From contig OZ245051.1 of assembly GCA_965224515.1 (NCBI GenBank), forward strand, positions 1,798,001-1,862,000: DNA of 64,000 nucleotides, given 5' to 3'. The DNA is from Sedimenticola_A sp040506425. Its GTDB lineage: Bacteria > Pseudomonadota > Gammaproteobacteria > Chromatiales > Chromatiaceae. Under the pieces are notes generated by a model that was given only the letters and a program-made list of their open reading frames with translations, did no database searches and had not been told where the DNA came from. Made by a program: the position numbers and the translations under genes. Positions 14,556 through 23,808 of the stretch are shown here, piece by piece (the stretch's first letter is position 1; every line of letters starts with the position of its first letter).

Positions 14556-15761
14556 ATGTCCGAACCTTTCAATCGCCACCCGAATCATGCAGCCAATTGG
14601 CCTGAACCAGACCCGGACGCTCGTACACAGAGCGGGCGGTTGATCGAGCTGATCCGTTCCGAGGTCGAAGCGGGTGGCGGCAAGCTGCCTTTCGACCGTT
14701 ACATGGAGCTTGCGCTGTATGCCCCCTGGGTGGGTTACTACACCGGTGGCGCACGCAAATTCGGCGAGACGGGTGACTTTGTCACAGCGCCTGAAATATC
14801 CCCGCTTTTCGGCCGTTGCCTGGCCCGGCAGTGCGAGCAGGTACTCAAGGGTCTGGGTGGTGGTGATCTGCTGGAGATCGGTGCCGGCTCCGGTGCCCTG
14901 GCCGCCGACCTGCTGGCAGAGCTTGACCAGCTGGATGCGCTGCCTGAACGCTACCTTATTCTCGATGTCAGTCCTGAGCTGCGCCAGCGACAGTGCGAGA
15001 CCCTGGAGAAGAGGGTGCCTGGGCTGATCTCCAGGGTGGAGTGGATAGAAGACCTTCCGGGAGATGGTTTCAGGGGTGTGGTGGTGGCCAACGAGCTGCT
15101 GGATGCCATGCCGGTTCAACGCTTCAGGCTGGAGAAGGGCAAAGTGCTCGAGCAGTTTGTCGGTTTCAGCGATGAGCAGCTGATGGACAGCTGGGGGCAA
15201 CCGGAAAGCCCGGGGCTGGAGGCGGCTGTCACCTCTCTGTGGGAAAAGCTCGGTTCCTGGCGGGATGATTACGAGTCCGAGATCAATCTGCGCTCACTCT
15301 CCTGGCTGAAGGCCCTGGAGGCGAAGTTCGAGGCAGGCCTGGTGCTGCTGGTGGACTACGGGTACAACCGTGCCGAGTACTACCATCCTCAGCGAGACAG
15401 GGGCACCCTGATGTGTCACTACCGGCACCGCGCCCATCCCGACCCGTTTGTCTATCCGGGGCTGCAGGATATTACCGCCTATGTCGATTTCAGTGCGGTG
15501 GCCGGGGCAGCTCTGGAAACCGGTTTTTCCGTATCGGGCTATACCACCCAGGCCTTTTTTCTTATGAGCTGTGGTCTGGACAGGCTGGTAGCAGAGTCCG
15601 ACCCCAACGACGTTCAGGCCCACATGAAACTGGTGCAGGGGGTCAAACACCTCACCATGCCCGGTGAAATGGGTGAACGCTTCAAAGTGCTGGGGCTGAC
15701 CAAGGGGCTGGATCAGCCGCTGCTCGGCTTTATGATGAGGGATCAGCGTGAACGCCTTTAG
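14556..15761 (+). CDS. SAM-dependent methyltransferase, MidA/NDUFAF7 family
   Basis: A 401-residue protein of the DUF185 family, whose mitochondrial member NDUFAF7 methylates an arginine of complex I. Signatures are FDRYMELALYAPWVGYY, FGETGDFVTAPEISPLFGR, the SAM-binding LLEIGAGSGALAADLL, and VVANELLDAMPVQRF. The bacterial role is uncertain. A TTG at 14544 also opens the frame, but the ATG at 14556 is taken. It overlaps the following lipoprotein gene by 14 bases. A complex-I-related NDUFA9-like gene lies at 20347, but no direct link is shown. Confidence 0.9.
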   Translation: MSEPFNRHPNHAANWPEPDPDARTQSGRLIELIRSEVEAGGGKLPFDRYMELALYAPWVGYYTGGARKFGETGDFVTAPEISPLFGRCLARQCEQVLKGLGGGDLLEIGAGSGALAADLLAELDQLDALPERYLILDVSPELRQRQCETLEKRVPGLISRVEWIEDLPGDGFRGVVVANELLDAMPVQRFRLEKGKVLEQFVGFSDEQLMDSWGQPESPGLEAAVTSLWEKLGSWRDDYESEINLRSLSWLKALEAKFEAGLVLLVDYGYNRAEYYHPQRDRGTLMCHYRHRAHPDPFVYPGLQDITAYVDFSAVAGAALETGFSVSGYTTQAFFLMSCGLDRLVAESDPNDVQAHMKLVQGVKHLTMPGEMGERFKVLGLTKGLDQPLLGFMMRDQRERL

Positions 15762-16461
15762 GACAATCACCGGTTCACTGCTTTGTGTGATTCTGCTTGC
15801 CGGTTGCGCTGGCAGCCAGGAGAAGAGCTCCACCATCAAGGCAAGGGAGTTCCAGGTGAAAGACCTGGCCAAGAGCGATGTGGATATGGTGGCCGAGGCC
15901 CAGCAGCGTTTCACCCTGGAACTGCTGCATGCGCTGATGGAAAAACTCTACAAGCGCAACCCAAGGGAGTGGCGTAAATCCGGGGCGGTGAGTCTCGATG
16001 CGGCGGTGGCCAGGGTATTTGGTCCCCAGCGCAGCGACATCTACCCTGAGCTGGATGGCAAGCGCTCGGTGGCCGCTGTTCGCCTGGCCTTTGACCCCGG
16101 CTACCATGGTGACCGGGTATTGGCTTTCGTGGAGGGGCTGCGCAGTATGGTGATTGCATCCTACGGAGGTAAACGGGAGATCTTCATTACCGATGAGCTT
16201 GATCCCCAAAAGCTCTACAACGGGGCCAGGAACTTCGAGATAGCAGCCTGGAAGTTGAATACCAACCGGGATCCCGAAGGGCGGTTTTACCTGGTGGGTA
16301 ACGAGACCGCGGGGTCGGTTAAGAACCTTAGTTTTGAAAGGCTGTTCGGAAAATTGATCGGCCTTCAGGACAGCGCGGCACGAATCGTGGCGGAGAAGAG
16401 CAACCGGCGTATAAAGAGCGTCATTCAGTCGCTGGCATCTGCCGTGTTCCTGCCGATCTGA
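15748..16461 (+). CDS. Predicted lipoprotein of unknown function
   Basis: A 237-residue protein with a GTG start inside the 3' end of the methyltransferase gene. A signal peptide (residues 1-19) ends in the lipobox LLAGC, so Cys20 should be lipidated. The mature part is mostly helical with no motif I recognise; a LDAAVARVFG stretch and TFNRDPEGRFYLVGNE-like segment near the C-terminus read as ordered. I cannot assign a family. Coupling to the upstream methyltransferase is implied by the overlap. Confidence 0.8.
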   Translation: MNAFRTITGSLLCVILLAGCAGSQEKSSTIKAREFQVKDLAKSDVDMVAEAQQRFTLELLHALMEKLYKRNPREWRKSGAVSLDAAVARVFGPQRSDIYPELDGKRSVAAVRLAFDPGYHGDRVLAFVEGLRSMVIASYGGKREIFITDELDPQKLYNGARNFEIAAWKLNTNRDPEGRFYLVGNETAGSVKNLSFERLFGKLIGLQDSAARIVAEKSNRRIKSVIQSLASAVFLPI

Positions 16462-16481
16462 GGCAGTGATTCGGAGCAGGA

Positions 16482-17957
16482 CTAATCTGCGGGGCTCAGC
16501 CTGTCAAAAATATCCTCCGCCTGTGTTTTCGAGGTGGTTGCCGGCTGCCTGGCCGGTGTGTGCAATTCCCGTTTCAGTTTTTTCAGCCCGGGGTGTCCCG
16601 GTGAAATATCCAGCCCCTGGGAGATATAACGCTCCGCCTTGAGTTTACGATTGTCCCCCAGGCTCTTGCGGGCAAACTGTGCATAGCGGTCCGCTATCTT
16701 TTCAAGGCCCTGTTTTGCTCTGTTGTTGCCGGGCTCAAGGGTCAGGGCCTGGTAATAGTAATCTTTTGCACTGTCACCGGGAGGGTGGCTGAGCTTGTTG
16801 TTGTTGTATCGCTCTCTTGCTGTTTCCAGCAGTGCGCTGACCTGTTGAGTCTTCTCTTCACTCTCCTTGCTGGCCTGAATTCTGATGAACTCATCCACCG
16901 GGTCAACGATCATCTCGGGCTCTTCTGCAGACTCTTCGGCAACAGGCGCGGGGGCAACAGCAGCCTGTTGCGGTTGTGAAGGGGGCGTTTCGGTCGTCTG
17001 GTTGCTGCCGGGCATCAGCAGCCAGGCCGCGAGGGCGATTGCAGCAAGAAGAGGGATAACCAGCATGGTACCCTTGCCTGCAGAAGAGTGGGGCTGCTTT
17101 TTCGGTGTGGATTGATGGCTGGAAGAGTGGCTCTTTTTCTTGTTCTTGCGTGCCTGCTCCAGCAGATCCTGTATAGCCTTTATCACCTCGCCACCGGTAT
17201 GAAACCGTTCGTCGGGTTTCTTGGCCATCATTTTGTCGAGCAGTGGTTGGTAGTGCTTGAAATTTTCCGGCAGGGTGGGGACCGGCTGCTGAATGTGGGC
17301 CATCAGGGTTGCGGCGTAACTCTCGGCGGGATAGGGCTTACGCCCTGTCAGCATTTCGTAGAGAATGACGCCGAGGCTGTAGATGTCCGAACGCCCGTCC
17401 AGCTTTCGCACGCCCTGGGCAAGTTCAGGGCTCAGGTAATGGGGACTGCCCATTACCGTGCCGGTGATGGTCAGGTCGTTGTCTGTCTGTACCAGCTTTG
17501 CGATACCAAAATCCGTAAGCACCGGTGTGCCGTCTGAGCGGAACAGAATGTTGGATGGCTTGATGTCCCGGTGGACCAGCCCCTGGCTGTGTACGTAGCT
17601 CAGGCAGCCGGCAATCTGGCTCAGTAATTTGAGTGCTGTTTTGGGACGGATGCCCTGGGCGAGTCTCGCCTTCAGGTCGCCTCCTGGAAGATACTCCATG
17701 GCGATGTAGTAAAAGCCTTCACCCTGGCCGATATCATAGATCGCCCCCAGGTTGTTGTGGTTGAGACGGGCAACATAGCGTCCTTCGTTGAAGAAGCGTT
17801 CGAAAAACTGGGGGGTCTCAGGGTCGGTCAGTACCTTCAGGGCGACCGGACGTCCCAGGGATGACTGGGTGGCGAGATAGACCGAGGCCATACCTCCCCT
17901 GCCTATCTGTTTTTCGATCCGGTACCCCGGTATCTTGATGCCGGTCTGGTTATTCAT
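16482..17957 (-). CDS. Hanks-type Ser/Thr protein kinase with C-terminal TPR region
   Basis: A 491-residue membrane-anchored kinase. The kinase domain (about 11-270) has the Gly-loop GRGGMA at 19-24, Lys41 for ATP, the catalytic HRDIKPSN (His129-Arg-Asp131), the DFG at 149-151 and the activation-segment GSPHYLSPE. A Ser/Lys-rich linker leads to one membrane helix near 297-317 (MLVIPLLAAIALAAWLLMP), then a Pro/Gln-rich stretch. The periplasmic part has tetratricopeptide-like helices (YYYQALTLEPGNNRAKQGLEKI). Architecture resembles PknB-type sensors, but with TPRs in place of PASTA domains. Targets are unknown. The gene lies convergent to the lipoprotein gene and just after cca on the same strand. 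Confidence 0.92.
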   Translation of the reverse strand: MNNQTGIKIPGYRIEKQIGRGGMASVYLATQSSLGRPVALKVLTDPETPQFFERFFNEGRYVARLNHNNLGAIYDIGQGEGFYYIAMEYLPGGDLKARLAQGIRPKTALKLLSQIAGCLSYVHSQGLVHRDIKPSNILFRSDGTPVLTDFGIAKLVQTDNDLTITGTVMGSPHYLSPELAQGVRKLDGRSDIYSLGVILYEMLTGRKPYPAESYAATLMAHIQQPVPTLPENFKHYQPLLDKMMAKKPDERFHTGGEVIKAIQDLLEQARKNKKKSHSSSHQSTPKKQPHSSAGKGTMLVIPLLAAIALAAWLLMPGSNQTTETPPSQPQQAAVAPAPVAEESAEEPEMIVDPVDEFIRIQASKESEEKTQQVSALLETARERYNNNKLSHPPGDSAKDYYYQALTLEPGNNRAKQGLEKIADRYAQFARKSLGDNRKLKAERYISQGLDISPGHPGLKKLKRELHTPARQPATTSKTQAEDIFDRLSPAD

Positions 17958-17992
17958 AAGGCCTTAAATTATGGCAACAGGGGCGTTGCGCT

Positions 17993-19207
17993 TCAAAGCG
18001 TATCATTATAGTTGGCAAGCCAGGTTTTTTTAGCGTTTGCAATGGCGCATGTGCGCTCCTGGTCTATCAGCAGTGGAAGATCAGCCCCGTTCTCCTTCTC
18101 AACGTATAACCCGGATAGATCCAATTCTGCAACCTCGCGGTGAATATACCGTACCAGGTCGGCCTGGGGGTAAGGCTGTTTTTCCAGACCGGCCCTGCCT
18201 CTGGCATCCGCCTCGCAGGCGAGAAGGAACTGTTCGAAACGCTCTGGCCGACGCAGGGCATCCAGCGCTTTCAGGGTTCGCAGCAGGGTGGAGGGTTTGA
18301 GTTCCAGTGCCTTGTGGATATGGGTGTGGTACCCAGCCACCATCACCGCGAGGTCACGGAAACTGTTTGGGGCCTTCAGTCGTGCGCAGAGATCGGTAAC
18401 CATCCAGACGCTGCGCTTTTCGTGTCCGATGTGCCTGGGCCAGAGATCAGGGGGGGTCGTACCCTTACCCAGGTCGTGCATAACCGCTGCAAAGCGGGTC
18501 TGGGGTTCAGCGCTTAGCCGGCAGGCCTGCTGCAGCACCATCATGGTGTGCAGGCCGGTATCCACCTCCGGGTGATGTCTCTCGGGTTGAGGGACGCCGT
18601 AAAGGCGATGCAGTTCGGGCAGTACAGCATGCAGGGCCCCGCACTCTCTCAGGGTTTCAAAAAAGATCCATGGGTATTCACCAGTGAGGGCTCTCTCAAT
18701 CTCGGCCCAGGTCCGCTCGGGGACGAGTGACTTCAGCTCGCCCTCTCTGCACATCTGCTGAACCAGTTCACGGGTCTCATCGGCAACCCTGAAGCCGAAC
18801 TCATGCAGACGTGCCGCAAAGCGGGCTAGGCGAAGCACCCTGATCGGGTCATCACTAAAAGCCGGTGTATGGCGCAGGGTGCGTGCCTGGATGTCATTCT
18901 CTCCACCCAGGGGATCGATCAGGTTGTCTTGCTGATCCAGGGCCATGGCGTTGATGGTGAGGTCACGGCATAAAAGGTCGGCTATGACCTGTTCGTGTTC
19001 ATCATCACTATTTGTGTCACCTCTGGGCAGTGCGTGCTCTTCTGATGTTTCGGGGTGGAGGAAAATCGGGAATTCACGCCCGACCTGGCGGTAGCCCTTT
19101 TTTATCAGGTCGTCCGACGAGGTGCCGGTCACCAGCCAGTCCCGCTCTTGTACTGGAAGGTCCAGAAGCTTGTCTCGTACGGCACCGCCAACCAGGTAAC
19201 ATTTCAT
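17993..19207 (-). CDS. cca: tRNA nucleotidyltransferase Cca, with a shortened flexible-loop region
   Basis: Class II tRNA nucleotidyltransferase with C-terminal HD domain, 404 residues. The N-terminal G-rich motif is YLVGGAVRDKLLDLPV, the metal site reads ERD, where Escherichia coli Cca has DRD, and motif B is CRDLTINAM. The HD-domain residues are in HHPEVDTGLHT and HDLGK. Between motif A and motif B the family normally carries an ERKxGxGYxGF flexible loop; here the stretch is about ten residues shorter and reads PRGDTNSDDEHEQVIADLL. In known CC-adding enzymes loss of that loop removes A-addition, so this enzyme may add only CC. A GTG at 19210 is an alternative start. Confidence 0.88.
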   Translation of the reverse strand: MKCYLVGGAVRDKLLDLPVQERDWLVTGTSSDDLIKKGYRQVGREFPIFLHPETSEEHALPRGDTNSDDEHEQVIADLLCRDLTINAMALDQQDNLIDPLGGENDIQARTLRHTPAFSDDPIRVLRLARFAARLHEFGFRVADETRELVQQMCREGELKSLVPERTWAEIERALTGEYPWIFFETLRECGALHAVLPELHRLYGVPQPERHHPEVDTGLHTMMVLQQACRLSAEPQTRFAAVMHDLGKGTTPPDLWPRHIGHEKRSVWMVTDLCARLKAPNSFRDLAVMVAGYHTHIHKALELKPSTLLRTLKALDALRRPERFEQFLLACEADARGRAGLEKQPYPQADLVRYIHREVAELDLSGLYVEKENGADLPLLIDQERTCAIANAKKTWLANYNDTL

Positions 19208-19293
19208 CACCGCATCCTAAGCCCCCGACCGGAAATAATCCATGCCGGCCTGTGCCCGTTATAGTCGATGGGGCATGTGGTAATCTGGCAGCC

Positions 19294-20346
19294 ATGAACA
19301 GAAGGCTGCTGCTCATTATTCCGCTGTTGCTGCTCCAGGGGTGCAGTACCCTGGGTTACTACGCCCAGTCTATCGGTGGGCATCTCTCCCTGATGGGCAA
19401 GAGCCGCCCCATCGAACAGGTGCTGAGAGATCCGGGTACCTCCGAGGAGTTGAGATCCCGGTTATTGACAGTGCAGTCGATCAGGGCATTCTCCATTGAG
19501 ACCATGCATCTGCCTGAGAACGACAGTTATCACAGTTACGCTGATCTGAACCGTGATGCGGTGGTATGGAGTCTTGTTGCAACACCCGAATTTTCAGTGG
19601 ATGCGAAAACCTGGTGCTACCCGTTTATAGGCTGTGCCGGATACCGTGGTTATTTCAACAGGGCTGATGCCCGGGAGCATGGGGATCAGCTGAGCCTTCA
19701 GGGGATGGATGTGGCAATAGAGTCGGTACCGGCCTATTCAACCATCGGCTGGTTCGATGATCCCCTGCCGAGTACGGTTATCGAGTGGCCGGAATACCGC
19801 CTTGCCGGCCTGATCTTTCACGAACTCTCCCATCAGCTTCTCTACGTCAAGGATGACACTACCTTCAACGAATCATTCGCCATGGCAGTGGAGCTGGCGG
19901 GAGTGGAGCGCTGGCTGGAGAAGCAGGGTGTGCCGGGAGCCATGGCGTCTTGGCGTAAGAGCAGGCAGCGGGAAAAGACTTTCGTGGATATGCTGCTCTC
20001 GACGCGGCATCGCCTTGAACAGCTCTATGACCAGCCGCTGACGGTTGCCGGGATGCGCCAGCGCAAAGCCGGTCTGTTTGATGAACTTAAGTTGGAGTAC
20101 CAGGCGCTTCGGGAGAGCTGGGGCGGCTATGCCGGTTATGACCGCTGGTTCAGCCGTGGGCTGAACAACGCGAGGCTGGCATCCATTGCCACCTATGAAC
20201 AGTGGGTGCCTGCATTTATTCATCTGCTGCAGCGGGAAGATAGTATCGAGGCTTTTTACGCTGCCTGCAGGAGGCTGGCGGAACTGCCTTACGACCAACG
20301 CCAGGCCCAGCTCAAGCTGTTGCTGTCAGCGGCTCAAGGGCGCTGA
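19294..20346 (+). CDS. Predicted zinc-dependent aminopeptidase, lipoprotein
   Basis: A 350-residue protein of the DUF2265/Aminopep family. From the ATG at 19294 it begins MNRRLLLIIPLLLLQGCSTL, a lipoprotein signal with Cys17 as the lipidated residue. The zinc-binding HELSH lies at residues 176-180, with the downstream Glu in FNESFAMAVELAG as probable third ligand. The upstream frame to 19012 overlaps cca and is not part of the gene. Located in the inner or outer membrane facing the periplasm; peptide substrates are unknown. Divergent from cca. Confidence 0.85.
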   Translation: MNRRLLLIIPLLLLQGCSTLGYYAQSIGGHLSLMGKSRPIEQVLRDPGTSEELRSRLLTVQSIRAFSIETMHLPENDSYHSYADLNRDAVVWSLVATPEFSVDAKTWCYPFIGCAGYRGYFNRADAREHGDQLSLQGMDVAIESVPAYSTIGWFDDPLPSTVIEWPEYRLAGLIFHELSHQLLYVKDDTTFNESFAMAVELAGVERWLEKQGVPGAMASWRKSRQREKTFVDMLLSTRHRLEQLYDQPLTVAGMRQRKAGLFDELKLEYQALRESWGGYAGYDRWFSRGLNNARLASIATYEQWVPAFIHLLQREDSIEAFYAACRRLAELPYDQRQAQLKLLLSAAQGR

Positions 20347-21306
20347 CTATCCTCCCTGAACTTTGATCAGGCTGTAGTAGCGCAGCCGTTCAGAACCCTG
20401 GCCAAGATAATAGGGGACAACTGCCTCCATACAGGTCGCCTCGATTCCCAGTTGCTTCAGGCCGTCTTCACTGCAGACACTGTCCACCTTCATGGAGAGG
20501 TAGTTGTCATAGGTGAAAGGCTTGCCTGGCATCAGGCCTAGCAGTCGCGCCTGCAGTGCAGAGAGGCCGGAGCCCAGCCCTATGATCGTCTTCTTGATGC
20601 CGAGGGTCGCCGCGGTGTACTCCACAAGCTCCTTGAGGGTGTAACTCCTGGGGCCACAGAGCATGTAGTGTTTGCCCCAGGTTTTGGGGGCATCCAGGGT
20701 GTTCAGCATGGCCTGGACAACGTCGTCGACGTGGACTGGCGCAAAGCGTGCATTCGGGCAGGCCAGGGGGAAAGGTCCCGGTGCCATCTTCAGAAGTGAT
20801 CCAAAGCGATTGAAGAAACTGTCGTCTTCACCAAAGATAACCGACGGCCGGAAACTGGTGACTTTTATCTGGGGCTGGCCAAGAGTATGCGCCCGGTTTT
20901 CAGCTTCGCCCTTTGTTTTAAGGTAGACGCTCGGCCCGTTGGCCTCGCTGGCATTGAGAGCGCTCATATGCAGCAGGCGGTCTACTCCGGCTGCCTTGCA
21001 GGCGTTGACGAGTGTATCGGTCAGCTCCACGTGGATTCGTTTGAAGCTCAATTTTCTGCCGCCTTGATTGAGAATGCCGATCAGGTTGATTGCGGCATCG
21101 CAACCCCTCAGGCACTGCTCCAACTGCTGCTGGTCAAATGGATCTGCCTGAACCAGTTCGGCCAGTCCTGCCACCTGCAGATTGCGGTGACGCTGGGGAT
21201 GTCGGGTGGGGACGATGCACTGAACGCCGCGGGCGCTGAGTTGAGCCACCAGGTGCCGGCCGACAAAACCGGTTCCGCCAAGTATGCAGACTTTGTTACT
21301 CTTCAC
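20347..21306 (-). CDS. NAD(P)-binding epimerase-like protein, NDUFA9 type
   Basis: A 319-residue atypical short-chain dehydrogenase. The N-terminal ILGGTGFVGRHLV is a GxxGxxG dinucleotide site; the middle holds HMSALNA and YLKTKGEAE (Tyr and Lys spaced as in the extended SDR YxxxK), then RPSVIFGEDDSFFNRF, a hallmark of the complex-I NDUFA9-like subgroup. The bacterial function is not established; a quinone or lipid-related oxidoreductase role is possible. Convergent with the aminopeptidase gene with no gap. Confidence 0.88.
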   Translation of the reverse strand: MKSNKVCILGGTGFVGRHLVAQLSARGVQCIVPTRHPQRHRNLQVAGLAELVQADPFDQQQLEQCLRGCDAAINLIGILNQGGRKLSFKRIHVELTDTLVNACKAAGVDRLLHMSALNASEANGPSVYLKTKGEAENRAHTLGQPQIKVTSFRPSVIFGEDDSFFNRFGSLLKMAPGPFPLACPNARFAPVHVDDVVQAMLNTLDAPKTWGKHYMLCGPRSYTLKELVEYTAATLGIKKTIIGLGSGLSALQARLLGLMPGKPFTYDNYLSMKVDSVCSEDGLKQLGIEATCMEAVVPYYLGQGSERLRYYSLIKVQGG

Positions 21307-21415
21307 GCTTCACCTTCCGTTGGGTTGTTTCTGATCTGTAAGGCACCATGAAAATATAGCTGTTTTTTTAGCGCCGGTAATTGATATAAATCCTTTAGCT
21401 GGTCCGGGGTCTGAT

Positions 21416-22213
21416 TTGATTGAGTTTGTCGATGTTGCCATTTATCTCCTTGTGGGGAGTATTGCCGGTCTGTTTGCCGGACTGCTTGGCGTTGGTGGTG
21501 GCCTGATCATTGTCCCCGCACTGGTCTGGGTGTTCAGCAACAACGGTTTCTCCCAGGAGGTGATCGTGCATCTTGCCGTGGGAACCTCACTGGCCACGAT
21601 CGTGGTGACATCCATATCTTCGGTCCGTGCCCACCATCGAAGGGGTGCGGTGCTCTGGGAGAGGGTGGTGGAGCTGGCCCCCGGTATCGTGATCGGTGCC
21701 TGGTGTGGCGCACTGGCCGCAGATTTCCTGCCGACCTTCTGGCTGCAGCGGGTATTCGCCTGTTTTGCCATCCTGGTGGGGTTGCAGATGGCATTCGGTG
21801 CCAAGTCCGAGGCCCATCGTGGGCTTCCGGACAGAGCGGGGATGACCCTGGCCGGATGGGTTATCGGCATGGTCTCCGCCACCGTCGGTGTCGGTGGCGG
21901 TTCACTGACAGTGCCTTTTCTGAGTTGGTGCAGTGTCAATATCCGAAACGCAGTGGCGACTTCCGCAGCCTGTGGTCTTCCTATCGCCGTAGCGGGCGCC
22001 ATCGGATTCGTTGTCGTGGGCTGGGGGAGTGACGGACTGCCTCCGCTGAGTACCGGTTTTGTATTCTGGCCCGGGTTCCTGGCCATAGTCAGCGCCAGCT
22101 ACCTGCTGGCACCTGTTGGCGCAAAATTGGCGCATACACTGCCGGTTGCTGTGCTGAAGAAGGTTTTTTCGGTACTGCTGCTGGTGCTGGGACTGAAGAT
22201 GCTTACCGGTTGA
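21416..22213 (+). CDS. TauE/SafE-family sulfite/sulfonate exporter
   Basis: A 265-residue inner-membrane protein with about eight hydrophobic helices arranged as two homologous halves. Each half has a glycine-rich loop: GLLGVGGGLIIVP in the first and VSATVGVGGGSLTVPF in the second, the defining repeats of the TauE/SafE (DUF81) family. Members export sulfite, sulfoacetate or similar anions; in a sulfur-oxidising host sulfite export is plausible, but the substrate is inferred only. No ATG is available, so a TTG at 21416 behind CCGGGG is taken as start. Overlaps the next minus-strand gene by 11 bases. Confidence 0.88.
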   Translation: MIEFVDVAIYLLVGSIAGLFAGLLGVGGGLIIVPALVWVFSNNGFSQEVIVHLAVGTSLATIVVTSISSVRAHHRRGAVLWERVVELAPGIVIGAWCGALAADFLPTFWLQRVFACFAILVGLQMAFGAKSEAHRGLPDRAGMTLAGWVIGMVSATVGVGGGSLTVPFLSWCSVNIRNAVATSAACGLPIAVAGAIGFVVVGWGSDGLPPLSTGFVFWPGFLAIVSASYLLAPVGAKLAHTLPVAVLKKVFSVLLLVLGLKMLTG

Positions 22214-22904
22214 TGCGTCTGTAGAGCATCAGGTTGCCCGATTCGTCCCGCAGGACCAGTTGCCCATCCTTTTCTGCATACTCAAAACGCAGGATCAGGT
22301 CGTTCTCCGGCTCCTGCATCGAGAGCATCTGTTCGTTTTCGATATGGATACGCCCTTCCCGGAAGTTTCCCCGGTCCCTGTAGATACGAAACCGACCGTT
22401 ATGGATGGTCAGCATGTCTCCGGCCTGTCCCTGCCACTCTCCGTCCAGACGTTGGGTTATGCTCGGGGGGGTGTTGAACTGCCTGAACTGGTTGAACTGC
22501 TGCATGGAGTTCCAGGGGCTTGATCCCGGGAACCCGCCGAACGAGTTGAAAGGCATGGCGCCAGGATTCATTGCGCCAGGATTCATGGCTCCCGGGTTCA
22601 TGTAGCTGGGCATACCGTAGTTTCCGAATGGAGACATCGAAGGGGCCATCATGGGCGACATGGAGGGGGAAAAACTACTCATGCCGCCAAAGCCGCTCTG
22701 GGGCATATTAAACCCGGAGGCGCTTCCGCCTTTACGTTTCTCGTAGGCAGATGAGAAGGCATCCATCATGTCCATCATGGATTCAGCCATTCCACCATAG
22801 CGGTTGGGATAGTCCAGGCCTGATGCTGTGGCTGACGAAATCACCAGGCACAGTGCCAGTAGTGACAGGGTTTTGATATTAAGGGTTTGGGCCTGTTTGG
22901 TCAT
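22203..22904 (-). CDS. Secreted Met/Gly/Pro-rich protein with MNPGA repeats
   Basis: A 233-residue exported protein not recognised as a known family. From the ATG at 22904 a signal peptide is clear (LSLLALCLVISSATA, residues 12-26). The mature N-terminus is Met-rich (GGMAESMMDMMDAF), then a low-complexity tract of FGGMSSFSPSMSPMMAPSMS and three tandem MNPGA units (residues about 100-115). The C-terminal 70 residues look like a small beta-rich domain (WQGQAGDMLTIHNGRFRIYR ... LRFEYAEKDGQLVLRDESGN), similar in style to small lipocalin-like or DUF-type sensing folds. Met-rich stretches can bind copper, but that is speculation. Confidence 0.75.
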   Translation of the reverse strand: MTKQAQTLNIKTLSLLALCLVISSATASGLDYPNRYGGMAESMMDMMDAFSSAYEKRKGGSASGFNMPQSGFGGMSSFSPSMSPMMAPSMSPFGNYGMPSYMNPGAMNPGAMNPGAMPFNSFGGFPGSSPWNSMQQFNQFRQFNTPPSITQRLDGEWQGQAGDMLTIHNGRFRIYRDRGNFREGRIHIENEQMLSMQEPENDLILRFEYAEKDGQLVLRDESGNLMLYRRINR

Positions 22905-23131
22905 ACTAACTAGTTTGGTCTTACTGCAAGGCTGTTTCAAGTCCTGATGGCCCTTTATCACCCTTGCATTGAAGGTGATTTATAAAACGGCAGCAGATGG
23001 CCAGAGCACACTGTGAATAATGGGATTTAATGACCTCCAAGGCTTGCCACAGGGGCTAGATGGTGGTTATCTATAACCACGAGTTAAGTATATTCCAAAC
23101 AATAATTACAAATAGTTCAGGGTTAAATGCC

Positions 23132-23581
23132 ATGGCAGAAACTCATAGTCCGGATGAAGAACGCAGGGTCGGTACCCAGGGTATAGTGGATAAGTGGCTT
23201 GCAGAGCGTCAGCAGATGCTCGTGTTGTACTGCCAGGTGGCCGGACTGGAGCCTTTTGAACCGGATAAACCCAGCAAGCAGTTGCTGAAGGATTATTGCC
23301 AGGTTCTGGTGGATTACATGGCATTTGGCCATTTCGAAGTCTATGATCGGATATCCCAGGGGGAGGAGCGTCGCAAGGCCGTGCTTGATATAGCTTCTGA
23401 GATCTACCCCCGGGCAGTGGAAGTCACCGAGCTGGTGGTGGCATTCAACGACAAATATGACACGTCCGACCATGAGCAGGAGATGGGGCATCTGGATAAA
23501 GACCTCTCTGTGCTGGGAGAGGAGCTGGCCAGTCTGGTCGAAATGGAGGATCGCCTGGTCGCTGTCATGCAGAAGCAGTAA
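23132..23581 (+). CDS. rsd: Rsd/AlgQ-family anti-sigma-70 regulator
   Basis: A 149-residue, acidic, all-helical cytoplasmic protein of the Rsd/AlgQ family, which binds region 4 of RpoD and shifts RNA polymerase to alternative sigma factors in stationary phase. The match rests on the length, the LLKDYCQVLVDYMAFGHFEVYDRI block (LVDYxxxGHFEVY is the strongest family motif), and the flanking helices. The start ATG at 23132 follows CAGGG; the longer upstream frame is unlikely. Its target sigma factor is encoded at 6166-7992 in the same window. Confidence 0.88.
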   Translation: MAETHSPDEERRVGTQGIVDKWLAERQQMLVLYCQVAGLEPFEPDKPSKQLLKDYCQVLVDYMAFGHFEVYDRISQGEERRKAVLDIASEIYPRAVEVTELVVAFNDKYDTSDHEQEMGHLDKDLSVLGEELASLVEMEDRLVAVMQKQ

Positions 23582-23808
23582 TGCTTGAAGTGTGATGGTG
23601 TTCCTGGAAATTGCTGCTGAATCAGGCCCACTAGGCTGATCTGTCAGCCTACGACATCCCCTGATGTATTCTGAGAACAGAAGGATTGTTGTTGCCTTAC
23701 CCCTGGTGTTTCGAACAACCTGGCTGACCTCTGGGTCGCCCCTCTATTGTGCTCGGGTGATCGGTCTGTAAATGGCAGCGTGGCTACGCTCCTGACGTAA
23801 GTGAAGAT

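Noticed and set aside
19012..19293. N-terminal extension of the zinc aminopeptidase
   Set aside because: Overlaps cca, and the lipoprotein signal begins cleanly at the ATG at 19294.
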